Source of the DNA: Taenia hydatigena
Taxonomy: Eukaryota; Platyhelminthes; Cestoda; Cyclophyllidea; Taeniidae
Reading direction: 5' to 3'
Length of the DNA stretch: 64,000 nucleotides
NCBI GenBank assembly: GCA_036345935.2
Contig: JADWOT020000010.1
Location: 892,633-956,632 of the forward strand
Within the stretch, counting starts at the first letter, position 1. Each line of letters starts with the position of its first letter. The notes under the pieces are model-generated. The model saw only the letters and a list, made by a program, of their open reading frames with translations, made no database searches and was not told the DNA's origin. This document shows positions 1 through 9,521 of this stretch, piece after piece. Position numbers and translations under genes: made by a program.

Positions 1-603
1 AAAGCCTATTCCCGAGGTACATTTGCATATGTAAGCTGTGTTCCAATAAAATCGTTTTTCTGCTGCTATTAACAACTTGAAATTCGGTCAACATAAACAA
101 AGGCACTTCTTCCTCCCTCGAGTGTTGCCCTATCTGATTTTGATTCCTGAATCTATTGAGGTACGAAAACGAGGCACTTAACACTGGCATTTGACCTACC
201 CATGAAGTTGTTTAGAGGTGATTATATGAATGCTTGTGTGCTTCTGCATCGTTTACAGGCTTAGCGTCGGAATCTGAGGATTTTAGGCCATTAGCAACGT
301 CAAAAATAATTCAGATCGACCTAACGCGTACAATGGAACCATTGCTGCGAGGCAGCTATTCCTTCCCATCGCTTGCGGGTTAAGAAATCATTGAGAATTT
401 AAGGACAGTTAAGTAGCAATGCGGATATCAAGAAGGCATTTTGCTCTCTTTATCTAAGAACCCTTGGGTTATATATCTTGTAAATTGACACAAAAGTGAT
501 GGCCAATGAGCATTTGATCAGCATTCTCCACCCACTTGTTTAATTCACCGAGCCAGCAGATTACCTAGGTATATGCTTCCTATTAGAATGGCTTGTCACC
601 ATG

Positions 604-792
604 AAAACGCTCACATTTGTTAAGAAACTATCTTTTGTTCTTGGTCTATGGCCGCATTTGCTGCAACTATTGGTCACTGTACCCAGCGTAGCCAGGGCAA
701 TGGAAATGATTCGAAAGAATTTGTGGACCTCCTTCAGGGCTTCCTACACTCCATGGAGAGTGAAGGCTGTAATATCACTATTTCATTCAAGT
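604..792 (+). other. Coding-like frame present only in the left arm
   Basis: The left arm carries about 114 bp at 598-716 that the right arm lacks (right-arm junction near 15455-15460). Two frames are open across it: one of 65 codons from the ATG at 601, and another that reads through 'SKEFVDLLQGFLHSMESEG' into the shared sequence. A GT donor-like site (CAA|GTGCGT) follows near 793. This could be an exon kept in one arm and damaged in the other, or simply unique sequence. I recognise no domain. Confidence 0.2.
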
Positions 793-2990
793 GCGTAGTG
801 CTTTTATCGTAAGCTGTCACCTCAAAATGTTTGCATTAACGACGATTTTTTATAACAATGCGCAAGTAAGCAAAATGCAAAAAATAATTTCAATAAGCTG
901 CTAGGGCAGTGCAGCACAAAATGCGTTTAAATAACTTGCTCTTGCACCTATTTGTCTACTCCCTGTTAGGTACGCTGAACTACGAGGAGAGTCTGCTTTG
1001 GTCGCCTCACATAAGGCATTCTGGATGTCAATCAAATTACTGGCACTATATATGGAATCGAATGGTTCCACCCATTTGCGGTGCATCTGGTTACATTAAT
1101 TTTTGCGATTGATGGGATTTTCTATGCGCATGGAGTAATAGCTTGCTTAGCCTACTACAATCAGTGAAATTTATTTGATTTTTATGTAATGCCACCAAAA
1201 AATTCTATTAGCTAAAGGCCTGATCTGATGCGAATGTCGGTTAATGATAGAATATCAGTTTCAAAAAAAAATCCAGGTGTCACGCATAAAATGGCTTAAT
1301 AAATCCGACACAGCCAGTAGCAAACACCAACAGGTGACTTGAAGACAAGTTCGACGTGTTATTCTGGTGCTACGTATGTATTTAACACTTAGAGATGAAA
1401 CGCAAATCAGATCGTAAAGCGCCAGAAAAAGTAATGATTGCAAGTGTTAAGGGAAATAAGTGCCTTCATTTGCATCTGGACAGTGAATGAATGAAAAAAA
1501 ATTCAAGGAGTTCTGAGAATCAAAGCCTTTGCATTCACATAAGCCTAAGGAGACGCAAGGATGCTTTACCTAAGAAAAGCGCAACAAATATTACTAATAC
1601 ATTGTCTTTTGATCTAATTTTCATGACTTGGGCGTGGCATCATTCAACACGGAACAGGATCGTTCAACTGAACGAGATGTTATTGAGAGGCTGCACCTTC
1701 GTTCCCTATGGGCGTCATTTGATCCCAATAGATTTGATCCCTAAAATAAGACAATGATTATAATGCTTTATCCTTCACAGCGAGTTAATGATGAGCTGAC
1801 AGCGAAATCAAAGGGATGAATTTATTTTGGTGTTACCCATAATAAAATAAAAGGCCAAACTTGTCACAACTTGCCATCTGGAATGGTGAGCTTGATTAGA
1901 TACGACAAGCGGAGTGAAACACCGTTACTTAATGAGCTACATTTCTTTAAGTTTATCTATCGAATTCGTCAAGCCATAATATTTCCTGTCTGAATACTCA
2001 TAGCTGATGACATAAGACAGAGTACCAAACACCTCCATGGCTTTCAAGCTGGATGAAGCTTAGTTTGTGGAGCAAATGAACTTGAATCATGTTTACTAAT
2101 GCCAATCGGATGTCAATGATATGAGTGGCAGAGGTGACGTGGGAGACAAATATTGGGTGGTTGGGAAACGAAGTCCTACAGAGACGCTGACAAATAATTA
2201 TCATTTGCGATGCACTCGTAGACACGCTTTAGCATACATAAACTGCACAAGTGCCTCCGATAACGTAGCAATTTGGCAAGTTGCCAGGCAATTTGGGTCT
2301 GCTTGAAACGATACTCCTTAGATTAAAATGTAATTTTGATGAGAATGCATAAACCGAGTCATCCGTAAAAGTGTAAACTAAGGTGTTAAAGGTGTGAGAA
2401 ATACCCTTCAAATAATTTTTTTAGTTTTTAAGAGAATGATTTTCCTTTTACTACTATTGTAACCTTTCTCGTTCCAAATATAATTTCTACATTATTCTAA
2501 CGGCATCTGGCTTAAAGGTGAGCATGCTATAATCCGAGGCACAATTCGATTTCGCTGACTACGGAGTGTCGTTCAATCGTAAGCCGATTTTGTGCGGATA
2601 GTAAGCCCCAGCACTCGTTGACATTATTCGAAATACAGTTTCTTATCTATGAAAAGGGCAACTGCCACACAGTAGCTAGTCATCACGTTGACGCTGAGAC
2701 GCCACGCATTATGGACCTCAGAATTATGTTAACCTAGTCAAAAGGAGCAGTTTAACAGCATCCAAGGCCAAAAGCTAAAGTTTCAACATGTTAAATTTTG
2801 CATCGATGGTAGTTCGATGTCCTTGCAATTAACTTGGGGAAGACAAAATGCAGCAGTTGTACCGCTGATTTGGCCATAAAAATGGTATAAACTGCGCAAG
2901 GTAGAGACCGTTTTACCTTAAAAACTTTCGACAACATCTAGCCCATATCTTTGTCTATGCGTATGCTAAAGCGAAAAAGGGATCAAGATA

Positions 2991-3206
2991 TCAGACTCTA
3001 GGCAAATGATCTGAAGCATTATCTTTCAAGCTATCTGCATCATGCAATTCACAGGTTAGACATCGCTTACAACTTCGCTCGAAAGGGTTGAAATCACGAG
3101 AGCATTGTTGAATGCCGGCAATTACGAGTGCAGGGCCACAAATACAATGGGCAAGAGGGTTATGCGGAACATGTAGAGACAAGGCGACTGGTATATAAGC
3201 AGGCAC
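2991..3206 (-). CDS. Cys-rich small open frame, left-arm copy (doubtful)
   Basis: A 71-codon frame starting MPAYIPVALSLHVPHNPLAH. Six cysteines lie in the first 55 residues, including a CxC and a CKRCLTC cluster. Its translation is identical in the right arm (12968-13183). There is no clear signal peptide and no family that I recognise. It overlaps the plus-strand TATA box, so at most one of the two is likely to be functional. Recent homogenisation of the arms explains its conservation without selection. Confidence 0.15.
   Translation of the reverse strand: MPAYIPVALSLHVPHNPLAHCICGPALVIAGIQQCSRDFNPFERSCKRCLTCELHDADSLKDNASDHLPRV
3192..3199 (+). promoter_or_regulatory. TATA box, left-arm copy
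   Basis: TATATAAG followed by CAGGCAC, in an otherwise mixed-composition region. About 75 bp downstream is an ATG in good context (GCCATGT, 3275) followed after 18 nt by a strong donor (GAA|GTAAGC). I could not follow this into a convincing second exon. The same TATATAAGCAG string stands upstream of the zinc-finger gene at 60.3 kb. Confidence 0.4.
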
Positions 3207-3370
3207 ACCTCACCACGAAAGTCAGTTTCAAAGAAAGCAAAGACAGCTAGAGAAATGGTGTGGGGAAGTTGGCCATGTTCGTATCCGTAGAAGTAAGCAC
3301 CGTGAAGAGAGTTTAAAAATGGCTCACAACATGGACAGAAGTGGGCATTGTGGTCTATGTAGAAGCCGCA

Positions 3371-3625
3371 TTATTGATCGCCGTGTAAGTGGTTGTGGAA
3401 GCAGAAATCGAAATGGTGGTCGCCGTGTGCCCAGCCGTGGGGATGGTCGCAGCAATGGTGGTAAACAGTAACCACCACCGAGGATGTGCCTACACCGATG
3501 CTTGTTGAGGCGCCTCCACGTGCCATGGAGGTGGAGGAGTTAGTGGGCGGTGTGAATGCCCTCCTCCACTTCTCTCTTGCTTTGAATGCGCAACGAATGC
3601 TATTATTCCTGTTTATCGCTTGCAA
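3371..3625 (-). CDS. His/Cys-rich small open frame, left-arm copy (doubtful)
   Basis: An 84-codon frame whose last 32 residues are rich in His, Asp, Phe and Cys (for example HHCCDHPHGWAHGDHHFDFC). After its stop the same frame continues for about 90 codons with Cys/Tyr/His-rich sequence (FCPCCEP, YFYGYEHG). The composition recalls metal-binding or eggshell-type proteins, but I see no signal peptide and the frame is broken by TAA. The mirror copy at 12549-12803 differs at two residues. It may be a decayed gene. Confidence 0.2.
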   Translation of the reverse strand: MQAINRNNSIRCAFKAREKWRRAFTPPTNSSTSMARGGASTSIGVGTSSVVVTVYHHCCDHPHGWAHGDHHFDFCFHNHLHGDQ

Positions 3626-5055
3626 CTGCTTAATAAGCGATTAGATACCTGTGTCTCAACCTGCGCCGAGCTTTGTTTCGGTGCTTCCTTGTTGGGCATA
3701 CAAGACGTAATTGCGAAAGCGAAGTCCCCTGTATGCTCTTAAGTAAAGACGTTTCACATGACCGAATGAACTTGCCTCCACATCCATAATTTTCTGGTTT
3801 GTTTTTGGAAAGCCGAAAGCGCAGTCCCTGGTTTTTATCACTTTTAGGATGAATAAAAGGCTTCACTGGTGAATGCGCCGCGCTTTTATGTGACAGTTGC
3901 TTTGAGGTCTGAATGTAGTTGAATGAGTTGATTCCTTCATCGTTAATTATAGTAGCTGTGTACGAAGCGATGACGCACCGTAAGAAAGACATTCAAAATT
4001 AGGCAAAGTTGAACAAGATGCAGAAATTAATGCAGTATCAATTTAGTAAAATTGATCCGAGGTCCCAATTGCCTGCTTCATTCCATTGATGATTTGCGTT
4101 AATTTCATCCTCTGGCCCATCACGATTCTACCTGTAAACATTGTGCGATATCCGAGGGTGAGAAATGGCTAACCTTGCGGTTTTCCATTTTTATCAAATT
4201 TCAGATACAAGGACTCGACTTCCGCCTGCCGGACGTTGACGTACTACAGGGATTAATAAGTCTGTCATTAAAATTTTGACAGCGATATTGTCTTAGGTAC
4301 GTATTTATTTAGCATTTGCCTATCGTTTTTAAATGAGGCTTAACCATACCTTGCAACAAAATAATAAATCCTGCACCAATTGCTGTGTTTTTTATGCACC
4401 AAAACTCATTACAGTCCCTATTCTTGTCCTTCATGGTGCAAGGTAACAGGAGTAGATGTGAGAAGGAGAGGACTTAGGCGCGCTGCATTACAGCACTGTA
4501 CAGAGTCGTTTACTTTCACCCCTTGTCTCCTTTAGCTGAACATTCATTAAACTTTGCGGCTGCCAAAGGACAACAGTGCTTACAATTTGCCAAGCATAAT
4601 GTAAAACAGCAATTGTTTTAGGCACTAAACTGGGGATACGCATCAGAATTCCATCTTTTTATTTGAATGGCATTGCCTATAGATGAATTACTAAGCCCTG
4701 CATCACGTTTGCTGTGCCTAACTCAATTTCTACGCCTTGAATAGACGCTTGCAATCTTCAAATGAGCAGCATTATCAATAGGCTTAGTAATGGATGAAAC
4801 TTTGCCTAATTGTCACATCCTACTGCGTAATTACCGTAGCAAGGTACGCAAGACTAAACTTGACTTGATTGTATTGGATCAAACTAGGTCAAAACAGACC
4901 AAATTACTAACCTCTTTCATAAAACATAATCTCCAAATGGGGGCGCAATTCTATCTTTTTTAAGTATCATACCATCTGTGACTCCGAGTAAGACCAAAAT
5001 TTTGCACTACTTCCTTACATTAGGAAACGGAGTCGTGCTAGGTAATGAAACACTG

Positions 5056-5373
5056 CTAAACAATGCAATCGCGATGCCACCAATAATGTCTTGCAACAAA
5101 ATCGATTGCACTAGATTTGAAAAGTAAATCAAACAAGGTTAAGTCACGCATTTCGACATAGGGAGGAGACAGTCCAGCCCTGCGTTTACATCTTTCACGA
5201 CACTCAAAAGGCAGGTTCACCGTCTTTACGGCTGCTTTTACCGCAGCACTCCGCTTCACGAACTTCTGCTCCGTGCTCAGGCGTGCAAGTTTAATTTTTT
5301 GACGACAAAGGAGACACATAGTTTCCACGTTTGTGGGAGATCTCCCAGAGTTTATCCCGTTTGCCTCATACAT
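5056..5373 (-). CDS. Unassigned 105-codon open frame
   Basis: A basic frame (many K/R, motif MCLLCRQKIKLARL) from ATG to TAG. It overlaps local duplication copy 1, and the homologous part of copy 2 is not open, so conservation does not support it. No domain is recognised. Confidence 0.15.
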   Translation of the reverse strand: MYEANGINSGRSPTNVETMCLLCRQKIKLARLSTEQKFVKRSAAVKAAVKTVNLPFECRERCKRRAGLSPPYVEMRDLTLFDLLFKSSAIDFVARHYWWHRDCIV

Positions 5374-5480
5374 ACCTAGTGCCGCCTATTGTAATCGATA
5401 CCTCTGGTGCATCCTATCACGAGGTGTTCACCTCAATCCAAAAAAGAGAAAGTAGAGGAGACGCAGGGAAGCAAGCGATT
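5280..5480 (+). repeat. Local direct duplication, copy 1
   Basis: This segment (GCAAGTTTAATTTTTTGACGAC onward) is repeated about 445 bp downstream, with matching blocks such as TCGTTTGCCTCAT and AAAAAAGAGAAAGT. The copies are clearly diverged. In one frame both give a similar string around SRLPHxYLxxPIV. Confidence 0.75.
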
Positions 5481-5627
5481 AAATACAGAGAAGAGGGCTT
5501 GTGGGCGAGTAGCGGATTGTTAACAGATCATAGAGTTAACATCGAGGAACAAATTAACCAGCCATAAAACAAACGATTAGATCAGACAGTACTCTACTTA
5601 GAGTAGAACAGTTGTGAAGAAGATCAG

Positions 5628-6167
5628 ATGAATATGCTTCGAATTTACATGCATCCAAGCACACACACTTTTTTATCTGTCTGTGTGGCACCGGCTAATG
5701 CTACCCTCTTTGTGCTCACTCATGCAAGTTTAGTTTTTGACGACAAAGATGACATCCACTTTCTACTTTTTTTGGACGATTTCCCCTGGTATATCTCGTT
5801 TGCCTCATGCCTACCTAATGCTGCCTATTGTGATGGAGGCCTTAGGGATGTTGTATCACTTCTTTCCTCCTATCACGAGGAGATTACCTCAACCCAAAAA
5901 AGAGAAAGTGGAGAAGCCGCAGGGAATTACTGCTCTTATGGCGTTTCCAAGTTATGGCGGTTAACTATAGCACAGTATAGTGGAGATGGAGGCATTGCCA
6001 TAGAGAACGTTTTGAAAAAGGAGTGTGAGAAACCGTCTGTTAGGAACAACATTCCAAGTCCAACGGGAACTGTGTTGTCGATGGAAGGTAGCTACGTCCA
6101 ACAATGGAGTAGAAACTCTAACTCCTATGATTGCGCTTCAAAACAAACACGAAAGAACGCATTTTGA
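5628..6167 (+). CDS. Longest open frame in the window (179 codons), unassigned
   Basis: The frame runs from an ATG to TGA without a stop. The N-terminal half is hydrophobic (FLSVCVAPANATLFVLTHAS) and the C-terminal half is polar. A second overlapping frame (5737-5964) is open too, ending in a KKEKVEKPQG-type basic tract, so the openness is partly a feature of base composition. I recognise no domain, and the duplicate at 5.3 kb does not keep the frame. Confidence 0.2.
   Translation: MNMLRIYMHPSTHTFLSVCVAPANATLFVLTHASLVFDDKDDIHFLLFLDDFPWYISFASCLPNAAYCDGGLRDVVSLLSSYHEEITSTQKRESGEAAGNYCSYGVSKLWRLTIAQYSGDGGIAIENVLKKECEKPSVRNNIPSPTGTVLSMEGSYVQQWSRNSNSYDCASKQTRKNAF
5725..5925 (+). repeat. Local direct duplication, copy 2
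   Basis: Second copy of 5280-5480. It lies inside the longest open frame of the window (5628-6167). Confidence 0.75.
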
Positions 6168-6553
6168 AATTACGCTTGCTACCAACATCTAGTCACAAAA
6201 TTGGCAGCTAAAACTCACTTCTTGCATGATTAGACTTGACGCCTCTTCCTAAAGTGAAATATTTCGTCATTTATTCAACCACGCTCGACATGCCTCCCAT
6301 GGCATCGAGGTCGCATTTATAAGCAATTAAGCAAATTAAACCTGGATTCAAGAAAATTTTCTAAGCAAAGAAGCCAATGTCAAAATATGGAATAACAGTA
6401 ACGAAACTACTGTTCTTTACTTTGCAAATAGGGTCTGCCTGTTTGACGGAAAAAAATACACAACAACACACCAACAGTTACAATTCCTAAATAACCACAA
6501 TACATCCTGCTCAATGAAGACAGATAATGCAACTGCTCTTCACAATTCTTTGA

Positions 6554-7087
6554 ATGCGAAAAACGTTTTCGTCAATTACGATTCGTGCCAGGAAACATGC
6601 AACACGCACATATTACGCAACAACGAAAGCAGTACCGACCGGTGTTGTGAAGGCCATTTCTAAAGACAACAGGAAATCAGGAGAGAAACACTCACAAAAA
6701 CTGCAATGGTCAGTCCATTGTTTGAGTGAGTCAACAGGAAGATACGCGTTGCAACCGGACGACCTTTTTAATCACCCAAGCGGTGACTGCATCCATGCCT
6801 TCTGCCACAAGATTATCCAAACCGCAAAGATGAGTGCTTTTGATGAAGAGCATGGCTGTAGGGGAAGTTTTAGCATCCTTCTCACCCATCACGTCAGCAA
6901 TCGCTGCAATGGCGTTAATGCGCATGTCCTCGACATGTATTTAACAATCTTTTCTAATAAACGCGCATCAAAGCCTTGGCGATCCACTTTTAATTTAGTA
7001 ATTTCAGTTGCAAAAGGCACTCGCTCTTCAAAAATTGCTTCCTCTCAACCGATGGTAAGACTATATTGCCCCGCTAAGGCGATATAG
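6554..7087 (+). CDS. Unassigned 177-codon open frame with a rival antisense frame
   Basis: A basic N-terminus is followed by mixed sequence, with no recognised domain. The opposite strand at 6731-6925 carries a 64-codon frame with more protein-like composition (INAIAAIADVMGEKDAK, GMDAVTAWVIKKVVRL), preceded in a neighbouring minus frame by another plausible stretch (KVDRQGFDARLLEKIVKYMS). Only one strand can be the gene, if either is. A good 3' splice site (TTAGTAATTTCAG) at 7007 and a donor at 7055 (ATG|GTAAGA) bracket 47 nt on the plus strand. Confidence 0.2.
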   Translation: MRKTFSSITIRARKHATRTYYATTKAVPTGVVKAISKDNRKSGEKHSQKLQWSVHCLSESTGRYALQPDDLFNHPSGDCIHAFCHKIIQTAKMSAFDEEHGCRGSFSILLTHHVSNRCNGVNAHVLDMYLTIFSNKRASKPWRSTFNLVISVAKGTRSSKIASSQPMVRLYCPAKAI

Positions 7088-7931
7088 CCATTAAAGTGGC
7101 CAAAACTCAAGCCATCGGTCAAACAAATAGTAAGTCACATGGCTCCTGCCTTCTTTTAAGCGTCGTCATTAAACCAGCACGACATTAAACGACGTTTCGG
7201 TTGGTTTTCCTGCATAAACTTAACGCGCACTCCATGGACGAAAGCGACAATTCTAAGTTCGAGAACATCAGAAAACAATAACAGCAGACGAGAAGTTCGC
7301 AGAATGCCATTTGTGATCAGGTTTGAATTAAGAGGATTTAAATCTAGCGCAGAGATATGACCTAGCTATTGTCGATTCCTTTTTCACATACGTCCAGCCA
7401 AACCACGTCCTCACTGCATAGCTCAAGAGAATCACATGTAATGTCGCAAGTCAAGAGGCCGCAGTCTCTTCCCTCTGATCAAGACTGAATCAACTGCAAT
7501 TGATTTGAGTGCAGTGGAATATCGGGACCAAGTTTGGTTCCTTTACCGAATAAAACTAATGCGCTTCGACAGGGTAACATAGGAAAAATTTGCCTAAGAC
7601 AAGAGGTCACAGAGAGCCTTTTCCGGATAAGACTAAACCAAAATTAATGATATAAAGCGCAGCGATTTAGCATGACTCTTGTCCGTTCCTTTGGGAACAT
7701 ATCGTAGCCAATTCGTCACTGGCTAAGCTACTAACATTGGAAACAACCGCAGAATGCTAGAAGCCACGGAACATGAAATCCGAACAAAGCTGAATGAAAA
7801 TGGATAAAGAGGATCACATACTTAACCCTAGTAATCCAACAGCAAGAGATGGTACAGATCATTTCTAGATCACTACGACTTTAAGACTCCTCACTTCAAT
7901 TCTGTAACTCTTGAGTAATTTGAGTTCACTT

Positions 7932-8414
7932 ATGCCTGCTACACATCCTACAGACTTTTTTCTTATAACGGTGCAAGGTGAGCAACTAATGCTGTGTGAC
8001 AATAAGAAAATAAAAAGTAAATTGCAAAGTACAATTGTCGAGTAAGTGATTACTTTTATCTAATTTCTCAAGGGAAGAGTGACAAAAGTCATATGGTGCT
8101 GCTTACTCTTACCTTGGATGTGTGGAAAGTTGTAGCGAAGGCAGGATCCTGATTCCATGTTTTTTGTTATTCAACTCCTGCCCTGCAAGCTATGCTTCAG
8201 CTGAACAAGATACATTCATGTGTGATCTGAAGGACTTAAATGCGTTGTTACCAAGTAGTCAACAGTAATTTAAATAATTTTTCATTTTATGAAATGCTGG
8301 TTTTTAGACTTACCGATTTATTGGATTTTTATAATTGCAGCGGATCCAACGCAGCGGCAAGAGGACAGCGATGCTACCGCCAGCGGCTTTGAAAATGACG
8401 AGCCAATAGTTTAA
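7932..8414 (+). CDS. Tentative four-exon small gene (77 aa), orphan
   Basis: Exons 7932-7977, 8073-8121, 8190-8254 and 8341-8414 join in phases 1, 2 and 1, giving 234 nt that ends in TAA. Exon 1 begins MPATHPTDFFLITVQ and ends at CAAG|GTGAGC. Exon 2 follows ATTTCTCAAG and reads KSDKSHMVLLTLTLD. The last exon follows a strong acceptor (TTTTTATAATTGCAG) and gives an acidic tail (QEDSDATASGFENDEPIV). The exon 2 donor (GT|GTGGAA) was chosen because it is the only one of suitable phase. There is no signal peptide, membrane span or known domain. It lies inside the spacer of the big inverted repeat. It is a model by eye and chance is not excluded. Confidence 0.3.
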
Positions 8415-8796
8415 CTTAAGGACTTGTTTATTTAATAAGATAGTGCCAACAGCTTTTAGAATTATTTTAATGATTTATACTTGGTTTCGCTCTTAATTAA
8501 TGCATGACGCACTAGATTTGGTATTCACATCTAACATGATAATATGATGCACACCAGTTTTGGAATCAAATACCTATTCATCATGCTCATAGATTCAATA
8601 TTTTCTAACTTCTTCTGTGCATTTAAGCATGTGCATCTTCAGTGTCCTGTATCTTATAATCGCTGTAGTGATCCAAGATCTTCTTGCAGGAAAGGAAGAC
8701 ATAATACTAGGGCGGAAAATATGTATTTGTATAGCAGAGTAGCACGAGCTGTTAAAAAACGACTTTACACAGAGACATGAGTCAGAAACTTGCCTT

Positions 8797-9521
8797 ATGT
8801 CCAAACCGGCCTATAAAACTGCGCCTACTAATCACTCCTACCGCTTCCAGTCCAAGGTTCTTTCAATCAGTCGGTAAGGGATGCCCACTACGTTTACTAA
8901 TCAGATTTCGCTAGATGACTTGGTGTAGAGGTGCCCTAAATGGGTTCGGCCTGTGCTTCCCTCAGTGTGCGTCCTAATGCTAACTCATCCCTGATGTTCG
9001 ACCGACAGATTGGTAATAGCACTGTTTTGCAGGAATTGCGCATTGGTTAGTCGGCTAATCAAGTGATTGATTGATGAGAGATATATGTATGGATGCCCAC
9101 ATACAAACAGGACATATTTTATAACCTACCCGTTCATTTGTCTATCAGCCCCTTTTCTGCTCTTGATGTCTCTTCATATCTTCACTGGTCGGTAAGAACC
9201 GAGTTTCAAGTCAGAAATATTTTAGAGCATAAGAATATGTGCTGAAGGTAGTGGGCCTCACTTCACCTGGTAGATTAAAGGTATTTTGAAGCTGATACGC
9301 AAAACTGTGTGCTGAGATACCCACAGCGTCTGCTTGACTTGGATGTCCATCTCCTCGTTCAAAGAGTAAATCAAGTATTCTGTGTATCGTTCCCTCTCCG
9401 ATATTGTTAGTTAAGTCGAAGAGTCAAAATGGTTGAGTGGAGTGCACAGCAGCTTCTCGATTGCGACTTCCACAGTCGTCAAAAGTTGTTTAATATCTGG
9501 TTCGCCACTTATTGTTTGTAA
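8797..9521 (+). CDS. Tentative four-exon small gene (89 aa), orphan
   Basis: Exons 8797-8873, 9149-9191, 9327-9365 and 9411-9521 join in phases 2, 0 and 0 to 270 nt with a terminal TAA. Donors are CG|GTAAGG, TCG|GTAAGA and AGA|GTAAAT. Acceptors end in ATCAG, CCACAG and TGTTAG. The product starts MSKPAYKTAPTNHSYRFQ, has a Leu-rich middle (RLLDLDVHLLVQR) and a basic end. A fleeting likeness of WSAQQLLDCD to the papain-family SEQELVDCD motif is not supported by any flanking feature. It starts 380 bp after the gene model at 7.9 kb on the same strand. No function can be assigned. Confidence 0.3.

Larger units (their letters stand above)
815..3905 (+). repeat. High-identity core of the left arm
   Basis: Compared with 12270-15355, frames of 61 codons (2121-2306) and 71 codons (2991-3206) are identical in translation, and other frames differ by one or two residues per 60-90 codons. 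Just inside 3905 the match is essentially perfect, while just outside it (3906-4010) there are many substitutions and an 11-bp insertion in the right arm. The outer edge near 815 is similarly abrupt. Confidence 0.85.
1..4449 (+). repeat. Left arm of large inverted repeat IR-1 (truncated by window start)
   Basis: Read as reverse complement, this arm matches 11731-16056 over its whole length. Paired coordinates sum to about 16,173-16,180, so few indels separate the arms. The inner end is exact: the match stops after the bases at 4440-4449, which pair with 11731-11740. The outer end is not seen because the arm runs into base 1. Identity is uneven: near complete from about 815 to 3905, clearly lower outside. 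The left arm has about 114 bp near 598-716 that the right arm lacks. It carries no recognisable transposase or terminal repeats, so a segmental inverted duplication is more likely than a mobile element. Confidence 0.95.

Noticed and set aside
3371..3625. His-rich frame as an eggshell (vitelline) protein gene
   Set aside because: Composition is suggestive, but there is no signal peptide, no Gly-Tyr repeat, and the frame is broken. The TATA box nearby reads the other way.
9411..9521. WSAQQLLDCD likened to the papain-family SEQELVDCD motif
   Set aside because: The catalytic Cys, His and Asn blocks and the propeptide motif are absent, and the model is far too short.
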